Source: Aldehydirespirator sp965203575 (GTDB taxonomy: Bacteria > Actinomycetota > Acidimicrobiia > Acidimicrobiales > Aldehydirespiratoraceae). From it: a stretch of DNA of 64,000 bases. Where the stretch lies: positions 868,001-932,000 of the forward strand of contig OZ241894.1 in NCBI GenBank assembly GCA_965203575.1, in the 5' to 3' direction. This document shows positions 43,133-51,219 of this stretch, in pieces. A program made the position numbers and the translations under genes. Every line of letters begins with the position of its first letter. Position 1 is the first letter of the stretch. The notes under the pieces were generated by a model, which ran no database searches, was not told where the DNA came from, and saw only the letters and a program-made list of their open reading frames with translations.

Positions 43133-44314
43133 ATGACCGTCACGGACGCGGCACCCGCACCGGCCAAGAAGCCCCGCTGGACCTACCAGTGGAAGGAACT
43201 CCACGACGAGGTCATCACCTCGGGGCTGTGCACCGGCTGCGCGGGGTGCGTGATCGCCTGCCCCCACCACGTGATCGGCTACACCCACGAGCCCGGCGCC
43301 TACAAGCCGTTCCACCTCGAGGACGACGAGTATGGCCCCGGTGACTGCGTCCACGGGGTGAAGGGCTGCACGTCCTGCACGAGGGCCTGCCCCCGCTTCC
43401 GCATGTGGGAGCCCGAGGCCGACATGCACCTGTTCGGCCGGGAGCGGCACTCCGACGAGATGTCGGGCATCTACTCCGACATCCTGCTGACCCGGGCCAG
43501 CGACGACTTCGTGTACGAGGTGGGCCAGGACGGCGGGCTGGTGTCGGCCATCCTGATCTGGTGTATGGAGAACGACATCATCGACGGCGCCCTCACCAGC
43601 GGCGTGGAGTCGCTGCCGAACGGTGAGCCGGGCTGGAAGGCGTTCCCGATGGTGGCCACCAACCGCGACGAGGTGCTGAGGGGCGCGGGCAGCCGCTACA
43701 CCTACTCGGCCAACCCCATCGCCTTCGAGGAGGCCCGCGAGAAGGGGCTGGAGCGCCTGGCGCTGGTGGGGATGAGCTGCCAGACGTCGGTGGGTCCGGT
43801 GATGTGGCACCGCAAGGTGGGCAAGGTCAGCAAGCCGATCAAGCTCAACATCGGCCTGCTGTGCTCCAAGTCGTTCGACGACTCGCTGTTCGACGAGCTC
43901 TTCGAGGTGAAGTACGGGCTGCCCAAGGAGCGGATCTCGAAGATGAACATCAAGGGCGTCTTCCAGATCTGGACCAAGGACGGCGGCTACTACGAGATCA
44001 ACCTCAAGGAGTGCCACGCCTGGACCCGGGAGGGCTGCAACCTGTGCCCGGACTTCGCGGCCGAGCACGCCGACATCTCCACCGGCGGCATCGGGGACCT
44101 GACCGACTGGACCCTCACGATCGTGCGCACCGAACTGGGTCGGGCCGTGATCGACGCCATGGTGCGCGACGGGGCCATCGAGACCCGCCCCGGCGACGAC
44201 GACCCGGGCGCCATCGCCCTTATGCACCGCCTGTCGGCCAAGAGCCGGGATCGCTGGCCCCACTGGGCCGACGGCGCGGCCCGCCTGGGGCTGCCAGAAC
44301 GCAAGACGGCCTGA
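43133..44314 (+). CDS. Coenzyme F420 hydrogenase/dehydrogenase beta-subunit family (FrhB-like)
   Basis: A 393-residue iron-sulfur flavoprotein. Near the start are two clusters of cysteines, CTGCAGCVIACP (about 34-45) and CVHGVKGCTSCTRACP (about 70-86), for two [4Fe-4S] centres; QDGGLVSAILIWC and GMSCQTSVGP belong to the FAD/F420 domain, and further Cys (EGCNLCPDF) follow. FrhB-family proteins pass electrons between F420H2 and a partner. The partner here is unknown; the selenocysteine DsbA-like gene is 32 bp downstream. The ATG lies 2 nt after tRNA-Arg and lacks a Shine-Dalgarno, so a transcript released by tRNA 3' processing would be nearly leaderless. Confidence 0.9.
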   Translation: MTVTDAAPAPAKKPRWTYQWKELHDEVITSGLCTGCAGCVIACPHHVIGYTHEPGAYKPFHLEDDEYGPGDCVHGVKGCTSCTRACPRFRMWEPEADMHLFGRERHSDEMSGIYSDILLTRASDDFVYEVGQDGGLVSAILIWCMENDIIDGALTSGVESLPNGEPGWKAFPMVATNRDEVLRGAGSRYTYSANPIAFEEAREKGLERLALVGMSCQTSVGPVMWHRKVGKVSKPIKLNIGLLCSKSFDDSLFDELFEVKYGLPKERISKMNIKGVFQIWTKDGGYYEINLKECHAWTREGCNLCPDFAAEHADISTGGIGDLTDWTLTIVRTELGRAVIDAMVRDGAIETRPGDDDPGAIALMHRLSAKSRDRWPHWADGAARLGLPERKTA

Positions 44315-44346
44315 TACACAGGCCTCCCAACCCCAAGGAGCCTGAC

Positions 44347-44961
44347 ATGGACATCGAGTTCTGGATCGACCCGCTTTGACCCTGGTGCTGGGTGACGGCC
44401 CGTTGGGTCGTCGACGAGGTGCAGCCGGCCAAGGACCTGAACATCACGTGGCAGCCGATCAGCCTGTTCTTCAAGAACGATCCCGATCCTGAGGGCGACT
44501 ACTACACGCACTCGTACTTCAGCCTGCGGCTGATGAGGGTCCTGGAGTCGGTCCGGGAGGCCGAGGGCGACGACGCGGTGGGCCCCCTGTACTGGGAGTA
44601 CGGCCGGCGCCTGCACCACGACGGTGTGCGGGAGTTCGCGGTGGCCGACGCGCTGGAGGCGGTCGGCTACGACACCTCCCACGCAGCCGCCTTCGACGAT
44701 GATTCGTGGGATCCCGAGATCCGCAAGCGCATGGAAGAGGGCCTGGCCCTGTGCGGCGACCAGGTGGGCACGCCGATGATCGCGCTCAAGGACCGCAACG
44801 GCGACAAGCAGGGCTACTTCGGCCCGGTCATCACCCGGGTGCCGCCCCCCGAGGACTCCCTGGCCATGTGGGACGCCCTGGTGGCCATGATGAACGTGTC
44901 CGGCTTCTGGGAACTGAAGCGCACCAGAACCGAGCGCCCCGAGTTCGGCACCCGCCCCTGA
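44347..44961 (+). CDS. Predicted selenoprotein: DsbA-family, mycothiol-nitroreductase-like (UxxC)
   Basis: ATG 44347, with a Shine-Dalgarno AAGGAG 8 nt before, opens a frame of 204 residues interrupted only by TGA at 44377-44379 (codon 11). Read as selenocysteine (U), the start is MDIEFWIDPLUPWCW, so the codon falls exactly on the first catalytic Cys of the DsbA-family CPWC site. The rest matches the mycothiol-dependent nitroreductase Rv2466c type: DPLxPWCWxTxRW at the start, VGTPMIAL cis-Pro loop, YFGPVI and the final FWELKRTRTERPEF. A hairpin of SECIS shape follows the UGA. Annotation software would miss the first 15 codons and start at GTG 44392, losing the active site. Confidence 0.88.
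44394..44412 (+). promoter_or_regulatory. Candidate bacterial SECIS element
   Basis: GACGGCCC pairs with GGGTCGTC (8 bp, one G-U) around the 3-nt loop GTT. The apical loop begins 22 nt after the UGA and its first base is G, which fits the bacterial SECIS consensus (16-37 nt spacing, G in the first two loop bases). It lies within the coding sequence, as required. Confidence 0.7.
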
Positions 44962-44976
44962 ACGGAGCTGCCCGGG

Positions 44977-45987
44977 CTACGACCCGCAGAAGTGTGACCA
45001 GACGGCTTCGGACCTGGCCGGGCCGATGCCTCTGACCGCTTCGAGTTGCGAGCGGCTGGCAAACGGCTGAGCGTCGACCAGCCTGGCAGATAGCACCTCT
45101 CCGATGCCGGACACCGCGTCGTACTGCGCGGCGGACTTGCCCGCGATCACGCATTCATCGGGAGGGGCAATCGTGGTCGTCGGCGGGACTGTCGTGGTGG
45201 CCGGCGGTTCGGCCGAGAACCCGGGCGCCTGATCGCCGCATCCCGACAGCGTCCGGCTGAGGGCATCCGCCTCGGCCTGGTCGACGGCCAGGTCCCATGC
45301 CGACTTGACCGCCACCGTGACCCGAGCCAGCAAGCAACGTCCGGCCGACGTAACCGTGTACCCGCCACCGCATGCCGACGACCGGGCGATGTCGGCTTCG
45401 GACCACTCGGAGATGTCGTCTCCGCCCTTGGACTGGTTCACGCAGGCACGCGACGCCACGTGGTTGGCCGGATCCTGGCTGAAGCGCTGCTTCGCGTTCC
45501 CGGACCACGCCCAGCCACCCGACTCATGGGCCTCGTGCAGGGCGACCACGTGGTCGACGTTGCATGTGTCGATGGGAGTGCCGGTGTAGGGATCGGGAGC
45601 ACCGACCGCCCCGCGACAGAGGTCGCTGTTGTGCGGCCCCCAGTCGTCACGGTCATATCCCGCGTCGCGCTCGGGCACGACCGGAAGCGATACCGAAGGG
45701 ACCGAGACCGTCGGAACCGACACCTCAGGCACAGACACCGCCGGCACAGAAGTCGTCGGAACCGACACCTCAGGCACAGACACCGCCGGAACCTCAGCTG
45801 CGGGTGCGGAGGTCGATGGCGACGGAGCGGAGGCAGTCGGCTCGGACTCCGCGACGATGGCGGACGTCGACGGTGGAGGGCTTGCAGCCGGCACCGAGAC
45901 ATCAGGCGCCCCGCACGCCGCGGCGCCCGCCAACACCAGCGCCAGCCACAGGAACTTCAAGGTCGCCGCTGGATTCGACATTTTCAT
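44977..45987 (-). CDS. Exported HNH-type nuclease with VP repeats and C-terminal helix-hairpin-helix
   Basis: A 336-residue exported protein. The N-terminal hydrophobic signal ends at a Cys (residue 25), a weak lipobox. A low-complexity linker of SVP/EVSVP/TTSVP repeats (about 60-107) follows, then a beta-beta-alpha nuclease domain: CNVDHVVALHEAHESGGWAWSG, FSQDPANHVA and NQSKGGDD are the catalytic His, Asn and metal ligands of the DUF1524/GmrSD-HNH-like group. After a Thr/Pro linker, the C-terminus has two helix-hairpin-helix turns (SGIGEVLSARL, RGIGPARSEAV) as in ComEA. It probably degrades or binds extracellular DNA, and could aid DNA uptake. Confidence 0.78.
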   Translation of the reverse strand: MKMSNPAATLKFLWLALVLAGAAACGAPDVSVPAASPPPSTSAIVAESEPTASAPSPSTSAPAAEVPAVSVPEVSVPTTSVPAVSVPEVSVPTVSVPSVSLPVVPERDAGYDRDDWGPHNSDLCRGAVGAPDPYTGTPIDTCNVDHVVALHEAHESGGWAWSGNAKQRFSQDPANHVASRACVNQSKGGDDISEWSEADIARSSACGGGYTVTSAGRCLLARVTVAVKSAWDLAVDQAEADALSRTLSGCGDQAPGFSAEPPATTTVPPTTTIAPPDECVIAGKSAAQYDAVSGIGEVLSARLVDAQPFASRSQLEAVRGIGPARSEAVWSHFCGS

Positions 45988-45998
45988 GTTATTTCAGG

Positions 45999-46027
45999 TT
46001 GTTATATGGTGGCCAGAGTGCTACTCT
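45999..46027 (+). promoter_or_regulatory. Promoter TTGTTA-N17-TACTCT, leaderless geometry
   Basis: The -35-like TTGTTA and the -10 TACTCT lie in the AT-rich divergent gap; the -10 ends 6 nt before GTG 46034. The nuclease gene is read the other way from the same gap. Confidence 0.45.
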
Positions 46028-46033
46028 TGAACC

Positions 46034-46462
46034 GTGGAAACATCCGTGGACACCGTCCTGATCGTCCTGGGATCGGCCTTCGGCGTGATGTTCGCCACCA
46101 TGACCTCGCTGATGTTCGTCTCCATGCGGGTGCAGCACCGCGACAGTACAGAGATCCGCGCTCTGATACAGCGGTCCCACAACGACAGCCGCGACCTGAT
46201 CGAGCAGTCCAACAAGGACCTCCGCGACCTGATCGAGCAGTCCAACAGAGACAACCGCGACCTCATCGAGAAGTCCAACAAGGACAACCGCGACCTCATC
46301 GGAAAGCTGAGCACCGAGTTCGCCGAACACAAGCGCGTCACCGAAGCCAACCACCGCACCACCCAAGAACAGCTCGCCGACGTGCGAGAGCGCCTCGGGC
46401 GGATCGAGGGCCATCTCGGCATCGGCATGCCGCCGAGGACCGACGGCCCCCAGCCGGACTGA
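46034..46462 (+). CDS. Small membrane protein with 11-residue coiled-coil repeats
   Basis: A 142-residue protein. One N-terminal membrane helix (TVLIVLGSAFGVMFATMTSLMFV) leads to four near-identical 11-residue units of the form NxxRDLIEQSN (about 48-92), a hendecad coiled coil, then KRVTEANHRTTQEQLADVRERLGRIE. No known domain. It uses a GTG start without a Shine-Dalgarno. The same plan occurs at 38591-38965 and, in frameshifted form, at 6875-7367. Confidence 0.65.
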   Translation: METSVDTVLIVLGSAFGVMFATMTSLMFVSMRVQHRDSTEIRALIQRSHNDSRDLIEQSNKDLRDLIEQSNRDNRDLIEKSNKDNRDLIGKLSTEFAEHKRVTEANHRTTQEQLADVRERLGRIEGHLGIGMPPRTDGPQPD

Positions 46463-46550
46463 CATCAACTGCGACGGTGCCGGCCGGCGCCGGCACAGAA
46501 CGGTGACCACACGGCATCGGCGCTCCCCGGAGCCGCCGACTGGCTGCCAG

Positions 46551-47510
46551 CTATGAAGGAAGCGGGACCGTCTCCACTGGTTCGCCTTTGAGGGCGGCGA
46601 GGACTTTGGCGACTACCTGGACTGAGACGTCGCGCTGGGCTGAACCGGTGCTGGCACCCAGGTGGGGGGTGTGCACGACTCTGGGGTGACCGATGAGGGG
46701 ATGGTCCGGCGGTGGGGGCTCGGAGTCGTATACGTCGAGGCCCAGACCGGCGAGACGGCCCTCGTCGAGCGCGGCCCGGGCTGCCGCGGAATCGATCAGG
46801 CTGCCCCGGGCCGCGTTGACCACGATCGCGCCCGGCTTGATGGTCGCGAACGCGGCATCGTCGAGCAGAGCGGAGCCGTCCTGGAGCGCCACCGCATGCA
46901 GGCTCACGAAGTCCGATGCGGCCAGCAGTTCGGGCAGCTCCACCATCCTGGCCCCGTGCTCGGTGGCCACCTCGGCCGGGATGTACGGATCGGTGGTCAG
47001 CACGGCCATCTCGAAGGCGAGCGCCCGGTGGCCCACCGCCCGTCCGATGCGGCCGAAGCCGACCAGGCCGAGCGTGGCGCCGGCCAGCTGCATACCGACG
47101 TACTGCTTACGGTCCCAGTTGCCGTCCGCCAGCGAGTTGTGGGCTTCGGTGATGCGCCGGGCCGTGGCCAGCATCAGCGCGAAGGCGTGCTCGGCCGCAG
47201 CCAGGGTGTTGGCTTCCGGGGTGTTGACCACCGCGATGGCCTGCTCGGCCGCCGCGGCCAGGTCGATGTTGTCGACGCCCACGCCGGCGCGGCCGATCAC
47301 CCGCAGGCTTGCCCCGGCTGCGATCAACTCGGCGTCGGCCTGGGTGCCGCTGCGGACGATCAAGGCGTCGGCGTCGCGCACCGACTCCAGCAGCTCGACC
47401 CGGCTCCGCCCGTCCGCGAAGACGGCCTCGACGCCGGGAGAGGCCCGCAGGCGGTCCGCACCGGCTGCTCCCAGCGGATCGGCCACCAGCACCTTGTGCC
47501 GCTCAGGCAT
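46551..47510 (-). CDS. SerA-like D-2-hydroxyacid dehydrogenase (phosphoglycerate dehydrogenase type)
   Basis: A 319-residue NAD-dependent dehydrogenase. RAGVGVDNID (about 73-82), the Rossmann motif GFGRIGRAVG (about 150-159), the Arg/Glu pair in NAARGSLID and DVYDSEPPPPDHPL, and the catalytic His in THTPHLGAS-like HTPHLGASTG are in place. It lacks the ACT/ASB C-terminal regulation of long SerA, so it is the short type; the substrate could be 3-phosphoglycerate or another 2-hydroxyacid. The frame is open upstream, but ATG 47510 opens the family's start (HKVLVADPL). Confidence 0.85.
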   Translation of the reverse strand: MPERHKVLVADPLGAAGADRLRASPGVEAVFADGRSRVELLESVRDADALIVRSGTQADAELIAAGASLRVIGRAGVGVDNIDLAAAAEQAIAVVNTPEANTLAAAEHAFALMLATARRITEAHNSLADGNWDRKQYVGMQLAGATLGLVGFGRIGRAVGHRALAFEMAVLTTDPYIPAEVATEHGARMVELPELLAASDFVSLHAVALQDGSALLDDAAFATIKPGAIVVNAARGSLIDSAAARAALDEGRLAGLGLDVYDSEPPPPDHPLIGHPRVVHTPHLGASTGSAQRDVSVQVVAKVLAALKGEPVETVPLPS

Positions 47511-47602
47511 CGGACACCTCTCGATCGCTTCCGGCGTGCCGCGCCTCGCCCGCCTCTCGTTCGAGCGCGGCACTCCCCCGCAGTCTCGCGGCGGAGCGTC
47601 CG

Positions 47603-48826
47603 CTACTCGTGGATACCGAAACGGTGCAGCCCGTAGGCGTTGATCGCGTTGCCCCGGACCACCTTGTAGCACTCGTCGGCATCCATGCCGACCGCGGCGA
47701 ACATCGAGTGGGCCACCTTGCGGGAGTGCGGGAAGGTGCCGTCGGAATGGGGATAGTCGGTCTCGAACAGGATCTGGTCGATGCCCACGTCGTGGCGCTG
47801 CTTGAGCCCGACCAGGTCGTCGAAGATGCAGCCGAACACCCGGCCCTGCACGATCTCGCTGGGCAGCGGGCCGTCGCCGCCCACGCCGCCCCGGCCCTCC
47901 TTGAACACCGAGTCCATCCGCTCCACCTGGAACGGCATCCAGCCCACCTGGCTTTCCGCGTAGGTGATCTTGATCTCGGAGAACCGCTGCAACGTCCCCG
48001 AGAACACCCAATCGACCATCGATCCCTCGGCGTTCTGGGCGTACAGCGACATCGAGGTGGCCAGCGGTGCGTCAGCTGAGGTGGACGGCATCGACGACGA
48101 CGAGCCGATGTGCATCGACACCGTGGTGCCGGACTCCTCGCAGGCCTGCCACACCAGATCCCACTCGCCGGTGTACATCGACGGCAGGCCCAGCTTGGAC
48201 GGGTTCTCGGAGAAGGCCACTGCGAAGCAGCCCTTGGCCGCGCAGCGCCGCACCTCGGCCGCGGCCATCTCGGTGTCCCACAGCGGCAGCAGCGCCAGCG
48301 GTATCAGACGCCCCCTGCCCGCGCCCCCGCCCCAGTCGTCGATCATCCAGTCGTTGTAGATGCGCAGGCACTCGGCCGCGAGCTCCTTGTCGTCGCGCTC
48401 GAGGAAGCCCTGGCCGCAGAACCGGGGGAAGATGTTGGGGAAGTTGATGGCCGCCTCCACGTGGTTGAGGTCCATGTCGGCGAGCCGGGCGGTCTGCTCG
48501 TAGGTGCCGGGACGCAGATCCTCGTAGCGGGCGGCCACGTTGCGCTGCTCCTCCCGGGGCATGCCGGCGGGGCCGTGCAGCAGGCCGGTGGGGGTGACGC
48601 TGTCCTCGAACAGCCACACGTCGCACCAGTGTCCGTCAGGGTCGTTGCGCTCGAAGCCGTAGTGGCCGCCGGTGAAGTGCAGCCTCACCTTCTCTTGCAC
48701 CACCCGTGGCCCGCGGGCCCGCATGGACGGCGGCAACTGCTGCTGCCACAGGTCCTTGGGCTCCATGACGTGGTCGTCGACGGAGATGATGAGCGGCAGT
48801 TCCTCGATGGCGGGAGTGGGCGTCAC
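47603..48826 (-). CDS. Amidohydrolase (Amidohydro_2 family)
   Basis: A 407-residue TIM-barrel metal-dependent hydrolase of the aminocarboxymuconate-decarboxylase-like group. IISVDDHVMEPKDLW near the start carries the first metal ligands (D-H), VSMHIGSSS the middle His, and ILFETDYPHSDGTFPHS the late Asp/His block. Members decarboxylate or hydrolyse aromatic and other acids; the substrate is unknown. It lies 92 bp upstream, in transcription, of the SerA-like gene. Confidence 0.85.
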   Translation of the reverse strand: MTPTPAIEELPLIISVDDHVMEPKDLWQQQLPPSMRARGPRVVQEKVRLHFTGGHYGFERNDPDGHWCDVWLFEDSVTPTGLLHGPAGMPREEQRNVAARYEDLRPGTYEQTARLADMDLNHVEAAINFPNIFPRFCGQGFLERDDKELAAECLRIYNDWMIDDWGGGAGRGRLIPLALLPLWDTEMAAAEVRRCAAKGCFAVAFSENPSKLGLPSMYTGEWDLVWQACEESGTTVSMHIGSSSSMPSTSADAPLATSMSLYAQNAEGSMVDWVFSGTLQRFSEIKITYAESQVGWMPFQVERMDSVFKEGRGGVGGDGPLPSEIVQGRVFGCIFDDLVGLKQRHDVGIDQILFETDYPHSDGTFPHSRKVAHSMFAAVGMDADECYKVVRGNAINAYGLHRFGIHE

Positions 48827-48866
48827 TGCCTCGGCCTCCGGCTTGGCGACCTACCCGGTCCGCTGC

Positions 48867-49298
48867 TTAGGCGTCGACCCTGCGGGCGCATGCCGTCAAG
48901 ATATCCTCCGCGGTGCCGTCCCACAGGTCCTCGGTCTCGTCGTCCAGATCGCTCGGGTTGGGGGTGGAACGGAGGGCCCTGTCGAGCGACTTGAAGTCCT
49001 GCAGGTCGACAAAGGCTCTGCGCAGCCCGTCGAAGGAGCAGGTGCATACCACTTTGGCCTCGACCAGCGTGAGGGTCTGCGTGTTGGCCTCCATGCATGC
49101 TTGTAGGAAGTTGTGCTCTACAGCGGATTCGGCTGGTAGCGCCACGACGCCCTCCTCGCCCGCGAACTCGGCGTCGACGAAGCGCTTGTCCTGCTCGGCC
49201 TCCTCCCAATTGTCGGGGTCGGCGCTGTTGCCGCATCCTGCCACCACCAGCACGACAGCCGCGGCAAGAACCCAGACAGGACGAAGGCGTGCGCGCAT
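48867..49298 (-). CDS. Small lipoprotein
   Basis: A 143-residue protein with a lipoprotein signal (VWVLAAAVVLVVAGC, lipid-modified Cys about 22), then an acidic domain with four further cysteines (FLQACM, VVCTC, ILTACA) that may form disulphides. The family is not recognised. ATG 49298 starts the signal; upstream codons are antisense to the UDG gene. Confidence 0.7.
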   Translation of the reverse strand: MRARLRPVWVLAAAVVLVVAGCGNSADPDNWEEAEQDKRFVDAEFAGEEGVVALPAESAVEHNFLQACMEANTQTLTLVEAKVVCTCSFDGLRRAFVDLQDFKSLDRALRSTPNPSDLDDETEDLWDGTAEDILTACARRVDA

Positions 49299-49324
49299 AG
49301 CGGGTCCGAGGCTACCGGGTGAGG

Positions 49325-50005
49325 TCAGCCACTCAGTTCCCGCGCTCTGGTGAACACGGCGTCGAGCATGGGCTCGGTGAGGCGTCCGGTGAAGGTGTTC
49401 TGCTGGCTCGGGTGGTAGCTGCACAACAGGGCGCGGCCGTCCGGAAGGGGCGCCTCGGCGCCGTGGCCGAAGCGGGGCCGCGGACCGGATCCGAGTTCGC
49501 GCCACACCACCTGGTGGGCGAAGCCGCCCAGCACGACCACCACCTTCAGCGAGCCGAGCGCGGCCAGCTCGCGCCTCATGAACGGCATGCAGGCGTCGCG
49601 TTCGGCTGGGGTGGGCTTGTTGTCGGGCGGCGCGCACTTCACCGGCGCGGTGATCCATGCTCCGGTGAGGACCAGACCGTCACCGAGATGGGTCGACTGG
49701 GCCTGGCTGGCGTAGCCGGCGCGGTGCAGGGCCCGGTACAGCCAGTCCCCGGATCGGTCGCCGGTGAACATCCGGCCGGTGCGGTTGGCCCCGTGGGCCG
49801 CGGGCGCCAGACCGACCACCAGCAGGCGGGCGTCGGGGTCGCCGAACCCGGGCACGCCGCGGGCCCAGTACTCGTCGTCACGGTAGGCGGCCCGCTTGGT
49901 GCGCCCGACCTGCTCGCGCCACTCCACCAGCCGGGGGCACACCCGGCATGCGGTCACCTCCGAGGCCACCTCGGCAAGGACGCGGCGCGAGCCGGGGGAC
50001 TCCAC
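49325..50005 (-). CDS. Family 5 uracil-DNA glycosylase (UDGb)
   Basis: A 226-residue DNA repair enzyme with an iron-sulfur cluster (CRVCPRL, then APVKCAP and a further Cys). Motif GLAPAAHGANRTGRMFTGDRSGDWL is the UDGb active-site loop, which lacks the polar residue of family 1 and relies on the Asp/His of other motifs; the HPSQQN loop inserts into DNA. It removes uracil, hypoxanthine and related bases. It is divergent from the phosphomutase-like gene. Confidence 0.9.
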   Translation of the reverse strand: MESPGSRRVLAEVASEVTACRVCPRLVEWREQVGRTKRAAYRDDEYWARGVPGFGDPDARLLVVGLAPAAHGANRTGRMFTGDRSGDWLYRALHRAGYASQAQSTHLGDGLVLTGAWITAPVKCAPPDNKPTPAERDACMPFMRRELAALGSLKVVVVLGGFAHQVVWRELGSGPRPRFGHGAEAPLPDGRALLCSYHPSQQNTFTGRLTEPMLDAVFTRARELSG

Positions 50006-50033
50006 GGACGATCAGGCTACGTTGACACCCGTC

Positions 50034-50714
50034 ATGGCCACGAGTTCTGCCCGCACATCGGCCAAGCCCGCTTCCAAGGCCGGTGCAGAAGCCGCGGCCG
50101 TCGTGCTGTTCGTGCGCCACGGGCAGACCCCAACCACCGGGACGGTGCTGCCGGGCCGGGCGCCGGGTCTCCATCTGTCGCCCGAGGGTGTGGAGCAGGC
50201 TCGGCGAGTGGCCGAGCGGCTGGCCGGGCTGGGCCGGATCAAGGCGGTCTACGCCTCGCCCATGGAGCGCACCGTCGAGACGGCCGGACCCATCGCCCGG
50301 GCCTGCAAGCTGCGGGTGCGGCGGAGCCCCGGTCTCGTCGAGTGCGACTTCGGCCGGTGGACGGGACGCAAGCTTCAGAGCCTGCGCAGGCGCAAAGACT
50401 GGACCACTGTGCAGCGCCACCCGAGCGGGTTCCGCTTTCCCGGTGGGGAGTCGTTCGCCGAGATGCAGGCCCGGGCCCTCGACGCGGTGGCCGCCATCTG
50501 TGCCCGCCACGCCGGCGAGACCGTAGTGGCCGTGTCCCACGCCGATGTGATCAAGGCGGTGGCCGCGGCCGCGGCCGGCACACCGCTGGACCTGTTCCAG
50601 CGGATCGTGATCTCGCCGTGCTCGGTCACCGCCATCGCCTACCACCCCTCGGGTCCCATCCTCCTGACCGTGAACAACACCGGCGACGATCTCGTGTCGC
50701 TGAGCCCGTCATGA
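50034..50714 (+). CDS. Histidine phosphatase family protein (MSMEG_4193 type)
   Basis: A 226-residue phosphoglycerate-mutase-fold enzyme. The phosphorylated His is in RHGQT (28-32); SPMERTVETAG (about 78) and VAVSHADV (about 163) complete the site. It belongs to the actinobacterial family annotated as putative phosphomutase, conserved with DUF3090 and SCO1664-family neighbours, which follow here. The first 20 residues are an Ala/Ser-rich extension. Its stop overlaps the next ATG (ATGA). Confidence 0.87.
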   Translation: MATSSARTSAKPASKAGAEAAAVVLFVRHGQTPTTGTVLPGRAPGLHLSPEGVEQARRVAERLAGLGRIKAVYASPMERTVETAGPIARACKLRVRRSPGLVECDFGRWTGRKLQSLRRRKDWTTVQRHPSGFRFPGGESFAEMQARALDAVAAICARHAGETVVAVSHADVIKAVAAAAAGTPLDLFQRIVISPCSVTAIAYHPSGPILLTVNNTGDDLVSLSPS

Positions 50715-51199
50715 GCGAGTCGTTCCACTTCGAGGCGGTCGACATGCTCACCGTGGGCACGCTCGGGCCCAAGGGCGAGCGGGTCTTCTACCTGCAGTGC
50801 CTGGCCGGGGGCGAGCTGGTGTCGCTCAAGTTCGAGAAGCGCCAGGCGGCCGCCCTGGCCGAGTACCTGGAACGGGTGCTGGGCGAGCTGCCCGAAGCCG
50901 AGGAAGCAGACCCGCCCGACGACCTCGACATGCGCGAGCCGGTGGTGGAGGCATGGACGATCGGCGCCCTGGGAATCGCCTACGACCAGGAGGAGGGCCG
51001 GGTGATCCTGGTGGCCGAGGAGCTGGTCGAGGACGACGACGACACCGGAGCGTCGGCTCGATTCACTTTGACCCGCCCCCAGGTCAGGGCGCTGGTGACC
51101 CGGGCCCGGGCTGTGGTTGCCGCCGGCCGGCCACCGTGCCCGTTCTGCCTGCGGCCCCTGGAACCGTCCAACCGAGACTGGTGCCCGTGCCACAACTGA
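50711..51199 (+). CDS. DUF3090 family protein
   Basis: A 162-residue member of the actinobacterial DUF3090 family: FYLQCLAGGELVSLKFEKRQAAALAEYL, VEAWTIGALGIAYD, and a C-terminal zinc-like CPFC...WCPCHN tail. Function unknown. Coupled by 4-nt overlap to the phosphatase, and followed by the SCO1664-family gene; the trio is conserved in Actinobacteria, often near mycothiol genes. Confidence 0.9.
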   Translation: MSESFHFEAVDMLTVGTLGPKGERVFYLQCLAGGELVSLKFEKRQAAALAEYLERVLGELPEAEEADPPDDLDMREPVVEAWTIGALGIAYDQEEGRVILVAEELVEDDDDTGASARFTLTRPQVRALVTRARAVVAAGRPPCPFCLRPLEPSNRDWCPCHN

Positions 51200-51219
51200 G
51201 CCCGACACCAGCCTCCGCC

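Noticed and set aside
44392..44961. Independent 189-residue gene starting at GTG 44392
   Set aside because: This start lies just after the active site and has no Shine-Dalgarno; the upstream ATG plus UGA readthrough restores the complete family fold.
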